Below, piece by piece: positions 8,629-18,281 of a stretch of 64,000 nucleotides of DNA; position 1 is the stretch's first letter, and every line of letters begins with the position of its first letter. Source of the stretch: Streptomyces sp. WMMC940. Lineage in GTDB: Bacteria; Actinomycetota; Actinomycetes; Streptomycetales; Streptomycetaceae. The notes beneath the pieces are model-generated. The model did not search any database and was not told the DNA's origin. It saw only the letters and a list, made by a program, of their open reading frames with translations. The stretch is from assembly GCF_027460265.1 (NCBI RefSeq), contig NZ_JAPZBC010000001.1, positions 1,612,001-1,676,000 of the forward strand. The letters run 5' to 3'. Made by a program: the position numbers and the translations under genes.

Positions 8629-9452
8629 CGTCCCTGCCAGTTCGGGGCGCGCTTCTCGGTGAAGGCGGCGTGGAACTCGGCGTAGTCCTCGCCGTTCATC
8701 AGCAGGGCCTGGGTGGCGGCGTCCAGCTCGACCGAGGCCGCGAGCGGCATGTCGAGTTCCGCGGTGAGCAGGGCCTTGGTCTGGGCGTGGGCGAGGGCGG
8801 GTCCGTCGGCGAGGCGGCGGGCGAGGTCCGCGGCGGCCTTGTCGGCCTGCCCCTCCTCGGTGAGTTCGCTGATGAGTCCGATGCGTTCGGCCTCTGCGGC
8901 GCGGACGGGTTCGCCGAGCATCAGCAGCCGGGTGGCGTGGCCGAGGCCGACGACGCGGGGCAGCAGATACGCCGCGCCCATGTCTCCGCCGGAGAGCCCG
9001 ACCCTGGTGAAGAGGAAGGAGAACCGGGCGGTGGGGTCGGCGACGCGGAAGTCGGCGGCGAGGGCGAGGACGGCCCCGGCGCCGGCGGCGACGCCGTGGA
9101 CCGCGGCGATCACGGGGAAGGGGCATTCACGCAGGGCGCGCACGACCTGGCCGGTCATCCGGTTGAAGTCGAGGAGCTGGGCGGTGTCCATGGCGAGGGT
9201 GGCGCCGATGATGTCGTCGACATCGCCTCCGGAGCAGAAGCCGCGGCCCTCGCCGGCGAGGACGAGGGCGCGCACGGAGCGTTCCCGGGAGAGTTCCGCG
9301 AGCAGGTCGCGCAGGTCGGCGTAGGCGCCGAAGGTGAGCGCGTTGAGCTTCTCCGGTCGGTCGAGGGTGACGGTGGCGATGCCGTCCTGCCTGGTCAGGC
9401 GGATGTGGCGCCACTGCTCGGTACGGGGTGCGGAGCTGGGAAAGGGGCTCAT
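8625..9452 (-). CDS. Enoyl-CoA hydratase/isomerase family protein
   Basis: Crotonase-superfamily protein of about 275 residues from the ATG at 9452, which has a GGGAGG site 10 nt upstream. A GTG at 9491 is an alternative. The oxyanion-hole segment GRGFCSGGDVDD and the second CoA-binding block (VHGVAAGAGAVLALAAD) are present. One usual catalytic Glu position reads SGGDMG, so it is more like ring-opening or hydrolytic members than a standard hydratase. Coupled to the fused hydroxylase downstream, it probably acts on the dearomatised CoA intermediate. The upstream region carries the second TGAC-N4-GTCA site. Confidence 0.8.
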   Translation of the reverse strand: MSPFPSSAPRTEQWRHIRLTRQDGIATVTLDRPEKLNALTFGAYADLRDLLAELSRERSVRALVLAGEGRGFCSGGDVDDIIGATLAMDTAQLLDFNRMTGQVVRALRECPFPVIAAVHGVAAGAGAVLALAADFRVADPTARFSFLFTRVGLSGGDMGAAYLLPRVVGLGHATRLLMLGEPVRAAEAERIGLISELTEEGQADKAAADLARRLADGPALAHAQTKALLTAELDMPLAASVELDAATQALLMNGEDYAEFHAAFTEKRAPNWQGR

Positions 9453-9524
9453 GGACGTGTGGCCTCCCTCGGTGGGCGCGTCGCGTCCCACGTGTGCCTG
9501 CCACCCGAATTTATCACTCTTGCG

Positions 9525-9537
9525 TGACTCCCGTCAC
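9525..9537. promoter_or_regulatory. Candidate operator TGACTCCCGTCAC (site 2)
   Basis: Second occurrence of TGACT-N3-GTCAC, here extended to the palindrome GTGAC-TCCC-GTCAC (9524-9537). It lies about 75 bp upstream of the hydratase start, next to an AT-rich stretch (9508-9518) that could be its -10 region. A further inverted repeat CGAGAG-N8-CTCTCG follows at 9537-9556. Predicted site for the PaaX-like repressor. Confidence 0.5.
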
Positions 9538-9692
9538 GAGAGCGCGATAACTCTCGGGGCGTCGCGGCTCGGTGAAGGTCCTGTCAGGGGTGTGGCACAG
9601 CCGCCGGGGAGCGACCGGGGCATACCGTCGCACCCGATTCCGTCTCGTAAGGTTGAAACCAGTACCAGACGCAGTACCGGCCGCATGCGGCC

Positions 9693-10160
9693 GTGATCGG
9701 AATCAGAGCCTTGCCCCACTCCCCCGGAACCGCCCCCGCCGCCGAGGCCACCGGCCTCTGGCGGATCGCGCTGCCGCACACCACCGCGGCGGTACCGATC
9801 GCCCGTGCGCTGGTGCGCACGGCCCTGGCGGACGTCGAGGACGGGGCCGACTGCGACACGGCGGAGCTGCTCACGGCGGAGCTGGTCGCCAATGCAGTCG
9901 AGCACACCGACGGCGTCAGCACGATCGAGCTGGCGGTGGAGCTGCTGCCGGAGGGCTGCCGGGTCGAGGTGCACGACCCCGACCCGTCCCCGCCCGGCCG
10001 GCTGTCCGACCCTCCCCCGCACCCGGTGCCCGACCCGTGGCAGGAGCACGGCCGCGGGCTGCTGCTCGTGCGCACGCTCAGCGCGGCCTGCGGACACCGT
10101 CCGACCGCGCGGGGGAAGGCCGTCTGGTTCAGACTCCCTGGGGCTCCCGCCCGGGCGTGA
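9693..10160 (+). CDS. HATPase-domain (anti-sigma-factor-like) ATP-binding protein
   Basis: A 155-residue single-domain GHKL ATPase of the SpoIIAB/RsbW-like group, abundant in Streptomyces. The N-box (ELLTAELVANAVEHTD), the DP-containing G1 region (VEVHDPDPSPP) and the G2 segment (HGRGLLLVRTLSAACG) are present. Such proteins bind anti-anti-sigma partners or act as serine kinases; the partner is not encoded alongside. The start is uncertain: GTG 9693 (used) or TTG 9711. It is monocistronic and converges on the ornithine carbamoyltransferase gene. Confidence 0.8.
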   Translation: MIGIRALPHSPGTAPAAEATGLWRIALPHTTAAVPIARALVRTALADVEDGADCDTAELLTAELVANAVEHTDGVSTIELAVELLPEGCRVEVHDPDPSPPGRLSDPPPHPVPDPWQEHGRGLLLVRTLSAACGHRPTARGKAVWFRLPGAPARA

Positions 10161-10203
10161 GGTCTCGTGCCGGCCGAAGGCCCGGACGGGGTCGCTCCGG
10201 TGC

Positions 10204-10247
10204 CGGCGAGGCGACGCGCTCGCCGAGGGTGGCCCGGGGGCCGGGCC
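10204..10247. terminator. Two GC-rich hairpins between convergent genes
   Basis: Hairpin 1 is CGGCGAG-N8-CTCGCCG (10204-10225). Hairpin 2 is GGCCCGG-GGG-CCGGGCC (10231-10247). They sit between the convergent HATPase and ornithine carbamoyltransferase genes, so a bidirectional terminator is likely. There is no U-tract. Confidence 0.5.
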
Positions 10248-10319
10248 TTGTGAGCCGGGACCCCACCCGAACGGGAGAGTCGCCGGCCAGGGCCGCATAC
10301 GCCCCCATCGCGCGTACGG

Positions 10320-11327
10320 CTACCCGGCCGCGGCCATGGTCGCCACGAGGACGGCCTTGATCGTGTGCATCCGGTTCTCGGCCTCGTCGAAGACGACCGA
10401 GTGAGCGGACTCGAAGACCTCGTCGGTGACCTCGAGCTCGGTGAGGCCGTGCCGTTCGTGGAGCTCGCGGCCGATACGGGTGCCCAGGTCGTGGAAGGCG
10501 GGCAGGCAGTGCAGGAACTTGACGTCCGTGTTGCCGGTGGCGCGCAGGACGTCCATGGTCACGGCGTAGGGGGCGAGGGCCGCGATGCGCTCGTCCCACA
10601 CCTCCTTGGGCTCGCCCATGGAGACCCAGACGTCGGTGGCGACGAAGTCCGCGCCGGCGACGCCCTCGGCGACGTCCTCGGTCAGGGTGATCGTCGCCCC
10701 GCTCGCCTCCGCGGCCGCGCGGGCCGCGGCGACGACGTCGTCGGCGGGCCAGTAGGCCTTGGGGGCGACGATCCGCACGTCCATGCCGAGCAGGGCTCCC
10801 GTGACCAGGTAGGAGTTGCCCATGTTGAAGCGGGCGTCGCCGAGGTAGGCCAGGGCGATCGAGGTGAGGGGCTTGTCGCTGTGCTCGGTCACGGTGAGCA
10901 CGTCGGCGAGCATCTGGGTGGGGTGCCAGTCGTCGGTGAGTCCGTTGAACACCGGGACCCCGGCGTACGCGGCGAGCTCCTCGACGGCCTCCTGGCTCTC
11001 CCCCCGGTACTCGATACCGTCGAACATCCGGCCGAGCACGCGTGCGGTGTCCCTGACCGACTCCTTGTGCCCCAGCTGGGACGCGGCCGGGTCGAGATAC
11101 GTCGTCGACGCGCCCTGGTCGGCGGCGGCGACCTCGAAGGCACAGCGGGTGCGGGTGGACGTCTTCTCGAAGATCAGCGCGATGTTCTTCCCGCGCAGAC
11201 GCGGCACCTCGGCTCCGGCTCGCTTGGCGGCCTTGAGCTCGGCGGCCAGGTCGACGAGGCCGCGGAACTCCTCGGCCGTGAAGTCGAGCTCCTTGAGGAA
11301 GTGGCGGCCTTCGAGTTGTGTCGCCAT
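10320..11327 (-). CDS. argF: Ornithine carbamoyltransferase
   Basis: Cytoplasmic enzyme of 335 residues that transfers a carbamoyl group between carbamoyl phosphate and ornithine/citrulline. Diagnostic motifs are STRTRCAFE (carbamoyl phosphate site), HPTQ, the SMGEP loop and [10 protein letters not shown] (ornithine site). It lies downstream of an arginine deiminase gene with an 86-nt gap. It may therefore serve arginine catabolism (ArcB role, citrulline to ornithine plus carbamoyl phosphate) rather than biosynthesis. The gap contains its own promoter-like sequences, so separate control is possible. The enzyme is secure; the ArgF versus ArcB role is not. Confidence 0.93.
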   Translation of the reverse strand: MATQLEGRHFLKELDFTAEEFRGLVDLAAELKAAKRAGAEVPRLRGKNIALIFEKTSTRTRCAFEVAAADQGASTTYLDPAASQLGHKESVRDTARVLGRMFDGIEYRGESQEAVEELAAYAGVPVFNGLTDDWHPTQMLADVLTVTEHSDKPLTSIALAYLGDARFNMGNSYLVTGALLGMDVRIVAPKAYWPADDVVAAARAAAEASGATITLTEDVAEGVAGADFVATDVWVSMGEPKEVWDERIAALAPYAVTMDVLRATGNTDVKFLHCLPAFHDLGTRIGRELHERHGLTELEVTDEVFESAHSVVFDEAENRMHTIKAVLVATMAAAG

Positions 11328-11366
11328 GGTCGGCTGCTCCTGGATCGCGAACGGGACAATGGAATT

Positions 11367-11392
11367 CTATACATGCTCCCGTATTGCTATAC
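11367..11392 (-). promoter_or_regulatory. Promoter / regulator site upstream of argF with two CTATAC repeats
   Basis: Two identical CTATAC hexamers (read on the + strand at 11367-11372 and 11387-11392) are 20 bp apart in an AT-rich island between the deiminase and carbamoyltransferase genes. On the transcribed strand the proximal one gives TATAGAAT, a good -10 element. Two-turn spacing suggests binding of a dimeric regulator, such as ArgR, but this does not clearly match an ARG box. Confidence 0.35.
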
Positions 11393-11413
11393 GACAGGGG
11401 GCGGGTGGCGGCG

Positions 11414-12664
11414 TCAGGTGCCCGGCTGGACGGCGTCCCGCTCCACGGGACAGCTCATGCAGCGGGGGCCGCCCCGGCCGCGGCCGAGTTCGCTCCCCGG
11501 GATCTCGATCACCTCGATCCCCTGCTTGCGCAGATGGGTGTTGGTCGTCACATTGCGGTCGTAGGCCACGACCACGCCCGGCTCGACGGCGAGGACGTTG
11601 CAGCCGTCGTCCCACTGCTCCCGTTCCGCCGAGTGCACGTCCTGCGTCGCCATGAGCACACGGACGTCCTTCAGCCCGAGAGCCGCCGCGATGGCGCTGT
11701 GCATGTGCTCCGGCGGATGGTCGGTGACCCGAAGGGACACGGCCCGGTCGCCCGCCGCCGGCTCGATCGTGTACGAGCGCAGCATGCCGAGGCCCGCGTA
11801 CTGGGTGAACGTGTCGTGGTCCACCATCGTCATCACCGTGTCCAGGTGCATGAACGCGCGGCGCTTGGGCATGTCGAGCGCGACGATCGTCCGGGCCGAG
11901 CCGGCGGCGAACAGTCCCCGGGCGAGCATCTCCACGGCCTGCGGTGTGGTGCGCTCGCTCATGCCGATCAGCACGGCTCCGTTGCCGATGACGAGGACGT
12001 CGCCGCCCTCGATGGTGGAGGGGTAGTCGTCCTGGCCCTCGGACCAGTGGTGGAACTCGCCCGCCTCGGGGCCGGTGAACAGCGGATGGTTCTTGTAGAT
12101 CGCCTCGAAGTGCACGGTCTCGCGCTGACGGGCGGGCCAGCGCATGGCGTTGATGGAGACGCCGTCGTAGATCCAGGCGGAGGTGTCGCGGGTGAAGATG
12201 TGATTGGGCAGGGGCCCGAGGAGGAAGTCGTCGAGGTCCATCACGTGGAAGCGGACCGACGACGGCTCGGAGTGGCCGGCGAGGAACTCCCGCTTCGTCA
12301 TGCCCCCGATGAGCGCCTCGGTGAGCCCGCGGGTGTCCATCTCGTCGAAGGCGGCCCGCAGATGGTCCGTGGCGAGCGGACCGTACTCCTTCTCGTCGAA
12401 GACCCGGTCCAGCACGAGCTTGCGCGCCGCCGGGATCTCCAGCGACTCGCGCAGCAGGTCACCGAAGAGATGGACGGCGACGCCCCGGTCGCGCAGCACG
12501 TCGGCGAAGCCGTCGTGCTCCTGCCGGGCGCGCCGGACCCAGAGCAGGTCGTCGAAGAGCAGCGCGTCCTTGTTGCCGGGCGTGAGCCTCTTCAGCTCCA
12601 GATCCGGCCGGTGCAGAACGACCCGGCGCAGCCGCCCGGTCTCGGAGTCGACATGGAATCCCAT
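11414..12664 (-). CDS. arcA: Arginine deiminase
   Basis: Converts arginine to citrulline plus ammonia, the first step of the arginine deiminase pathway. The 416-residue protein starts at ATG 12664 after a GAGGA site. Family catalytic elements are all present: FTRDTSAWI, the EGGD motif, HLDT (catalytic His and substrate Asp) and the C-terminal nucleophile Cys in RCMSCPV. It lies upstream of ornithine carbamoyltransferase, the classical arcA-arcB order. No carbamate kinase or arginine/ornithine antiporter is visible nearby, so the pathway is incomplete at this locus. Confidence 0.93.
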   Translation of the reverse strand: MGFHVDSETGRLRRVVLHRPDLELKRLTPGNKDALLFDDLLWVRRARQEHDGFADVLRDRGVAVHLFGDLLRESLEIPAARKLVLDRVFDEKEYGPLATDHLRAAFDEMDTRGLTEALIGGMTKREFLAGHSEPSSVRFHVMDLDDFLLGPLPNHIFTRDTSAWIYDGVSINAMRWPARQRETVHFEAIYKNHPLFTGPEAGEFHHWSEGQDDYPSTIEGGDVLVIGNGAVLIGMSERTTPQAVEMLARGLFAAGSARTIVALDMPKRRAFMHLDTVMTMVDHDTFTQYAGLGMLRSYTIEPAAGDRAVSLRVTDHPPEHMHSAIAAALGLKDVRVLMATQDVHSAEREQWDDGCNVLAVEPGVVVAYDRNVTTNTHLRKQGIEVIEIPGSELGRGRGGPRCMSCPVERDAVQPGT

Positions 12665-13079
12665 GACCCCATCCTCGCCGTCCGGAGGGCACTTCACCCG
12701 GCGAACGCCGGGACCGTCTCCTGCCGTATCCCGGACCGCCCGGACGCCGAGTGCCTCGGCGGCGGGCTCACGGGCGATGGACGCCCCGCCGGCCCGTTCC
12801 GGCACCCGGGCCCGCCGGTGGTGGGGGGCGCGGACGCGACCGCCCAGGGGCCGTGGCTGCGGCGCCCCGTCTCCTCCGGCCGCTCGGCCCGGCGCCCGGA
12901 CCGGTGGTGGTGCTCCCCCCGCCCCGCGCAGTCGGTGTGCACCCGCGCGGATGTCGTCCCGAAGGGCCCGCCCGGAGCGGGTGGTCCCACCGTGGGGGAG
13001 GCACCGGCAGTGCCTCCCCTCGTGCTCCGTCACCGCGGCCGCACGGCTCCGGTCCGAATCCGGGTCCGCCTCCGCCGGT
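12665..13079. other. Gene-free interval between arcA and pnkp
   Basis: About 415 bp of very GC-rich DNA with no convincing CDS on either strand; open frames here lack recognisable sequence or ribosome binding sites. It holds the arcA upstream region and the hairpin at 12995-13019. Confidence 0.6.
12995..13019 (-). terminator. Terminator hairpin downstream of pnkp
   Basis: A perfect 10-bp stem (GGGGAGGCAC / GTGCCTCCCC) with a 5-nt loop CGGCA lies about 60 nt beyond the pnkp stop. It is the likely end of the hen1-pnkp transcript. Confidence 0.65.
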
Positions 13080-15632
13080 CTACAGCCGGGGGTCCACCGG
13101 CTCCGACTCCAGCGCGAGCACCGCGAACACGGCCTCGTGGACACGCCACAGCGGCTCACCGGCGGCGAGGCGGTCGAGGGCCTCCAGGCCGAGCGCGTAC
13201 TCGCGCAGGGCCAGTGAGCGCTTGTGGCCGAGGAACCGGCCGCGCAGCCGCGTCAGGTTGTCCGGGCGGGTGTACTCGGGGCCGTAGATGATCCGCAGGT
13301 ACTCCCGTCCGCGGACCTTGATGCCCGGCTGGACGAGCCGGTCCTTGGCGTCACGGACGAGGGCGTGCAGGGGTTTGACGACCATGCCTTCGCCGCCCGC
13401 CGCGGTCATCTCCAGCCACCAGTCGGTGCCGGCCTTCACCGACGCCTCGTCCCCGGTGTCCACGACGAGGCGGCGGGTGCGCTGGAGCAGCCCCGGTCCA
13501 CCGGCCGTGCCGTCGGCTTCCACGAGCGCGTCCAGCAGGTCCAGTTGCTCGTCGTGGGGCACGCCGGCCAGGGAGCGGCCCTCGGCGGCGAGGATCTGGA
13601 AGGGCGCGAGACGCACACCGTCCAGGCCGTCCGTGGTCCAGCAGTAGCGGCGGTACGCGTCGGTGAACGCGGCGGCGTCCACGGCGCGTTCGCGCTGGCG
13701 GGCCAGCAGGGCCCCGGCGTCGATGCCTCGGGCCACGGCCGCCTCGAGGGCGGCGGTGGCGCCGGGGAGCACCGCGCGGGACGCGGCGCCGACGGCGGCG
13801 TACTGCTTGCGGAGCAGCCCGGACGCCTTGAGCGACCACGGCATCAGTTCGGCGTCCAGAAGCAGCCAGTCGGTGCCGAGTTCCTCCCAGAGTCCGGCTT
13901 CGGTGACGGCCGTGCGCAGGCGGGCGAGGATCTGCTCGGTGACTGCAGGGTCGTCGAAGAAGGGGCGGCCGGTACGGGTGTGCAGCGCTCCGGTGACGTC
14001 GTCGGCGCCGAAGCGCTTCCGCGCGACGTCCGCGTCGCGGCAGACCAGGGCGACGGCCCGGGAGCCCATGTGCTTCTCCTCGCACACGACCCGTTCGACC
14101 CCGTCGGCCCTGTACTGGGCGAACGCCTCCTCCGGGTGTTCCAGGTAGCCGTCCTTCTGCGAGGTGGCGGTGGGCGCCATGGTCGGCGGGAGGTAGGCGA
14201 GAAGGCGCGGGTCGACCGCGAAACGGCTCATCACCTCCAGCGCGGCGGCGGCGTTCTCCTCGCGGACGGCGACGCGTCCCATGTGGCGGGTCTCCACGAT
14301 GCGGCGTCCGTGGACGTCGGCGAGGTCGAGCGGGCGGCCCTCGTGCCCGCCGGGTGCCTCGGTGGCGAGCGGCTTGACGGGCTCGTACCAGACCCGCTCG
14401 GCGGGGACGTCGACGAGTTCCCGCTCCGGCCAGCGCAGCGCGGTCAGCTTGCCGCCGAAGACGGCGCCGGTGTCGAGGCAGATGGTGTTGTTGACCCAGG
14501 AGGCCGTGGGCACGGGGGTGTGTCCGTACACCACCGCGGCGCGGCCGCGGTAGTCCTCGGCCCAGGGGTAGCGCACGGGCAGGCCGAACTCGTCGGTCTC
14601 GCCGGTGGTGTCGCCGTAGAGGGCGTGGGAACGGACCCGGCCGGAGGTGCGGCCGTGGTACTTCTCGGGCAGGCCGGCGTGGCAGACGACGAGCCGTCCC
14701 TCGTCGAGGACGTAGTGGCTGACGAGCCCGTCGATGAACGCGGCCACCCGCTCGCGGAACTCGGGGTCGGTGGCGTCCTCGCGCTCCAGCTGCTCGATGG
14801 TCTCGGCGAGCCCGTGGGTGTGCTGGACGTTGCGGCCCTTGAGCCACCGCCCGAGCTTGTTCTCGTGGTTTCCCGGCACGCACAGGGCGTTGCCGGCGGC
14901 GACCATGTCCATCACGCGGCGCAGCACACCGGGGCTGTCCGGCCCCCGGTCGACGAGGTCGCCCACGAAGACCGCGGTACGGCCCTCGGGGTGTGCGCCG
15001 TCCACATAGCCGAGCCGGCCGAGCAGGGTGTCCAGTTCGGAGCTGCAGCCGTGGATGTCGCCGATGATGTCGAAGGGTCCGGTGAGGTGGCGCAGGTCGT
15101 TGTAGCGCTTCTCCAGGACGATCTCGGCGGCGTCCGCCTCCTCGACGCTCCGCAGGACGTGGACCTTGCGGAAGCCCTCGCGCTCCAGCCCGCGCAGGGA
15201 GCGGCGCAGTTCGCGCCGGTGGCGCTGGATGACGTGGCGGGGCATGTCGGCCCGGTCGGGGCGGGCGGCGTTGCGTGCGGCGCACACCTCCTCGGGCATG
15301 TCGAGGACGATGGCGATCGGGAGGACGTCGTGCCGGCGGGCGAGCTGGACCAGTTCGCGGCGGCTCTCCCGCTGCACGCTGGTCGCGTCGACGACGGTCA
15401 GCCGGCCTGCGGCGAGCCGCTTGCCGACGATGTAGTGGAGGACGTCGAAGGCGTCGCCGCTGGCGCTCTGGTCGTTCTCGTCGTCGGCGACCAGGCCGCG
15501 GCAGAAGTCGGAGGAGATCACCTCGGTGGGTTTGAAGTGCTTGCGGGCGAAGGTGGACTTGCCGGAGCCGCTGGCGCCGACGAGGACCACGAGGGAGAGG
15601 TCGGTGACGGGCAGTTCGCGGGTGGTGGTCAT
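13080..15632 (-). CDS. pnkp: Polynucleotide kinase-phosphatase of the Pnkp/Hen1 RNA-repair system
   Basis: Trifunctional RNA end-healing and sealing enzyme of 850 residues. In the order known for bacterial Pnkp it has a 5'-OH kinase (P-loop GASGSGKST, Lys25; about 1-175), a calcineurin-type 2',3'-phosphatase (GDIHGC Asp192/His194, [10 protein letters not shown] about 224, GNHE about 254) and a ligase-like adenylyltransferase (nucleotidyl-Lys about 519 in EEKHMGS). Length matches characterised Pnkp (about 870). The ATG at 15632 overlaps the hen1 stop (ATGA), so the partners are made together. The pair repairs RNAs cut by ribotoxins, with Hen1 2'-O-methylating the repaired end. Confidence 0.92.
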   Translation of the reverse strand: MTTTRELPVTDLSLVVLVGASGSGKSTFARKHFKPTEVISSDFCRGLVADDENDQSASGDAFDVLHYIVGKRLAAGRLTVVDATSVQRESRRELVQLARRHDVLPIAIVLDMPEEVCAARNAARPDRADMPRHVIQRHRRELRRSLRGLEREGFRKVHVLRSVEEADAAEIVLEKRYNDLRHLTGPFDIIGDIHGCSSELDTLLGRLGYVDGAHPEGRTAVFVGDLVDRGPDSPGVLRRVMDMVAAGNALCVPGNHENKLGRWLKGRNVQHTHGLAETIEQLEREDATDPEFRERVAAFIDGLVSHYVLDEGRLVVCHAGLPEKYHGRTSGRVRSHALYGDTTGETDEFGLPVRYPWAEDYRGRAAVVYGHTPVPTASWVNNTICLDTGAVFGGKLTALRWPERELVDVPAERVWYEPVKPLATEAPGGHEGRPLDLADVHGRRIVETRHMGRVAVREENAAAALEVMSRFAVDPRLLAYLPPTMAPTATSQKDGYLEHPEEAFAQYRADGVERVVCEEKHMGSRAVALVCRDADVARKRFGADDVTGALHTRTGRPFFDDPAVTEQILARLRTAVTEAGLWEELGTDWLLLDAELMPWSLKASGLLRKQYAAVGAASRAVLPGATAALEAAVARGIDAGALLARQRERAVDAAAFTDAYRRYCWTTDGLDGVRLAPFQILAAEGRSLAGVPHDEQLDLLDALVEADGTAGGPGLLQRTRRLVVDTGDEASVKAGTDWWLEMTAAGGEGMVVKPLHALVRDAKDRLVQPGIKVRGREYLRIIYGPEYTRPDNLTRLRGRFLGHKRSLALREYALGLEALDRLAAGEPLWRVHEAVFAVLALESEPVDPRL

Positions 15633-17257
15633 ACCGCCCCCTCCTTCGTGGTGGTGGTGCCGGTCGTGACGCCCGGGGTCGCACCGGTCGTCAAGGCCGT
15701 GGTGGTCGCGGGAGCCGGGTGGGTGCCGGCGTCCGGGTTCACGGTCGCCGGGGTTCCGGTGCCCGCGGTTGCGGCCGTCCGGCCGTCGGCCGTCGGCTCC
15801 GGGGAGGTCAGGGTGAACACCGCCATCTGTGTCGGCGGGCCGACCTCCGGGTCGTCGTGGCCGACCGGCGCGTACGCGACGCCGTAGCCGTGCCGCTCCG
15901 CGACCCGGGCGGCCCAGGCCCGGAACTCCGCACGGTTCCATTCGAAGCGGTGGTCGCTGTGGCGTGCGTGGCCGGCGGGCAGCGTCTCCCAGCGCACGTT
16001 GTACTCGACGTTCGGCGTGGTGACGATCACCGTGCGGGGGCGTGCGGAACCGAACACGGCGTACTCGAGGGCGGGCAGCCGCGGCAGGTCGAGGTGCTCG
16101 ATCACCTCGCTGAGGACCGCGGCGTCATAACCGGTCAGGCGCTTGTCGGTGTAGGTGAGCGAGCCCTGGAGGAGGGTGACGCGGCCGGACTGCCGCTCGC
16201 CCATGCGTTCCAGACGCAGTCGGCGGGCGGCGATCGCGAGGGCCCGCACGGACACGTCCACGCCGACGACGTCGGTGAACCGGACGTCCTTCAGGAGCGC
16301 CTGGACGAGCTGGCCCTGACCGCAGCCGAGGTCGAGCACGCTCGACGCGCCCGCCGTGCGGAGGGCCTCCAGGATCGCGGCGCGTCGCTGCTCGGCGAGC
16401 GGCACGGGACGCTCGTCGGTGTCCTTGGTCTCGTCCACCGCGTTGTCGACGTCCTCCACCTCGAGGTCGTCGCTCTCGGCGAGTCGTACCAGTTCGAGTC
16501 GTTCCGTCGCCTGCCGGGTGAGACCCCAGCGGCGGGACAGATAGCGGCTGGTGATCAGTTTCTGTTCGGGGTGGTCGGCCAGCCAGCCCTCGCCGGCCCG
16601 CAGCAGCTTGTCGACCTCGTCGGGTGCCACCCAGTAGTGCTTGGCGTCGTCGAGGACCGGCAGCAGGACGTAGAGCTGGCGCAGCGCGTCGGCGAGGCGC
16701 AGCTCCCCTTCGAGTGCCAGCCGTACGTAGCGGGAGTCGCCCCACTCCGGGAACTGCTCGTCGAGGGCGACCGGCTCGGCCTCCACCCGGTGCCAGCCCA
16801 GGGGCCCGAAGAGCTTTCGGACGAGTTCGGCGCCACCGCGCGCGGGCAGTGCGGGCACCTCGATCCGCAGGGGCAGCGGGCTCGCGGCCCGCTCCGGCAT
16901 CGCGGCGCACACGCCTCGCAGCGCGCTCTTGAAGACGGTGCTCATGGCGACGGAGAGCAGCGAGGACGCGGCATAGGGGCGGTCGTTGACGTACTGGGCG
17001 AGCGCGGCGTCGGGGGCTCCGCCGCTGCCCTTGCCCCTGCCGCGCCGCACCAGCGCCACGGGATCCACCTCCAGCAGCAGTGCGGCCGTGCAGCGTTCGG
17101 CGCTCGCCTCGGGGTAGAGGACGTGGGCCGTGCCGTGCGAGGTGGAGAACGCCTGCGCCTTGCCGGGGTGCTTGTGCAGCAGGAAGCCCAGGTCGGTGGC
17201 GGGACGCTCGGGGGTGCCGGTCGTACTGATCGTCAGGAACACGTGTCCGAGTATCAT
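15629..17257 (-). CDS. hen1: 3'-terminal RNA ribose 2'-O-methyltransferase Hen1
   Basis: Bacterial Hen1 of 542 residues. The N-terminal half (about 1-250) is the module that binds Pnkp and activates its ligase. The C-terminal half is the SAM methyltransferase (VLDLGCGQGQLV, motif I at about 335). Metal/catalytic residues are visible as EVIEH and the later His in HSDHRFEW. It adds a 2'-O-methyl to the RNA 3' end at the break, protecting the repaired site. An extra C-terminal tail of about 50 residues rich in Thr, Ala, Pro and Gly ends just before the pnkp start. Start ATG 17257 follows a GAGGGGG site. Confidence 0.92.
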   Translation of the reverse strand: MILGHVFLTISTTGTPERPATDLGFLLHKHPGKAQAFSTSHGTAHVLYPEASAERCTAALLLEVDPVALVRRGRGKGSGGAPDAALAQYVNDRPYAASSLLSVAMSTVFKSALRGVCAAMPERAASPLPLRIEVPALPARGGAELVRKLFGPLGWHRVEAEPVALDEQFPEWGDSRYVRLALEGELRLADALRQLYVLLPVLDDAKHYWVAPDEVDKLLRAGEGWLADHPEQKLITSRYLSRRWGLTRQATERLELVRLAESDDLEVEDVDNAVDETKDTDERPVPLAEQRRAAILEALRTAGASSVLDLGCGQGQLVQALLKDVRFTDVVGVDVSVRALAIAARRLRLERMGERQSGRVTLLQGSLTYTDKRLTGYDAAVLSEVIEHLDLPRLPALEYAVFGSARPRTVIVTTPNVEYNVRWETLPAGHARHSDHRFEWNRAEFRAWAARVAERHGYGVAYAPVGHDDPEVGPPTQMAVFTLTSPEPTADGRTAATAGTGTPATVNPDAGTHPAPATTTALTTGATPGVTTGTTTTKEGAV

Positions 17258-17327
17258 CGACTCGTCCCCCTCCCGACCAGCGGTTTTCCGAACCTTCGGT
17301 CGCCTGGACGGGCGACTGCGGGTCGGC

Positions 17328-18254
17328 TCAGGGGTGTGCCGTCCGGGTGCGCGCGGCCAGGGCGGCGATGCGGTCGGGGCCGACGCGGCAGCATCCGCCG
17401 ACCAGACGGGCCCCCGCGGCGGCCCAGTCGGACAGCCGGGCCGGGTCGAAGGCGTTGTCGCCGGTCCAGGCACGAGCCCGGGCGTCCCACCGCTCCCCGC
17501 TGTTGGGGTAGACCACGACCGGTCTGCCCGTTTCGCGGCCGGCGATCTCCACGGCCCGGCCGGCGTCGGCGGGGTCGCAGCAGTTGACGCCGACGGCGAT
17601 GACGTGATCGTGGCCGGCGGCGAGGGCGAAGGCCGCCGCGAGGTCCTGGCCGGCGCGGGTGCGCCCGCCCTCGATCGTGTAGGAGAGCCACACCGGCACG
17701 CCGGTGTCCGCCGTGGCCCGCAGCAGGGCCGTGGCCTCGTCGGTGTCCGGCACGGTCTCCAGTGCGAGCACGTCCGGGTCGGCCCGGGCCAGGGTCTCGA
17801 TGCGGGGCCGGTGGAAGGCCTCGAGCTCCCGCACCGTGAGTCCGTAGCGGCCGCGGTACTCGCTGCCGTCCGCGAGCAGCGCGCCGTACGGGCCCACCGA
17901 GGCGGCCACCCACACCTCCCGCGCCGTCCGCTCCGCCGCGGCGCGCGCGAGCGTCACACTGCGGGCGAGGAGCGCGGCCGCCTCGTCCCGGCCGGCGCCG
18001 CGCCTGGCGAACCCCTCGTACGTGGCCTGGTAGCTGGAGGTGATGAGCACCTGGGCGCCCGCCCGCACATACGCCGTGTGCGCGGCCTCGATCTGTTCGG
18101 GGCCGTCGGCGAGCAGCCGTGCCGACCAGAGGTCGTCGGACAGGTCGCAGCCCTGTGCCTCCAGTTGGTTGGACAGTCCGCCGTCGAGGACGAGCGGACC
18201 GTCCCCGGCCAGGGCGGCGGCGAGGCTGCGGGCGGGCTTCACGGGTGGCCCCAC
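17328..18254 (-). CDS. mmuM: Homocysteine S-methyltransferase
   Basis: MmuM-type zinc enzyme of about 308 residues that methylates homocysteine from S-methylmethionine or SAM. The three zinc-binding cysteines are present in VNCC and GGCC, and the barrel start (VLDGGLSNQLEAQG) is typical. GTG 18254 is used; GTG at 18242 has the better-spaced upstream purines and may be the true start. It follows hen1 on the same strand after about 70 nt, but a functional link is not evident. Confidence 0.88.
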   Translation of the reverse strand: MGPPVKPARSLAAALAGDGPLVLDGGLSNQLEAQGCDLSDDLWSARLLADGPEQIEAAHTAYVRAGAQVLITSSYQATYEGFARRGAGRDEAAALLARSVTLARAAAERTAREVWVAASVGPYGALLADGSEYRGRYGLTVRELEAFHRPRIETLARADPDVLALETVPDTDEATALLRATADTGVPVWLSYTIEGGRTRAGQDLAAAFALAAGHDHVIAVGVNCCDPADAGRAVEIAGRETGRPVVVYPNSGERWDARARAWTGDNAFDPARLSDWAAAGARLVGGCCRVGPDRIAALAARTRTAHP

Positions 18255-18281
18255 TTCCGGTGGGCGGCGTCGGGGACGGCC

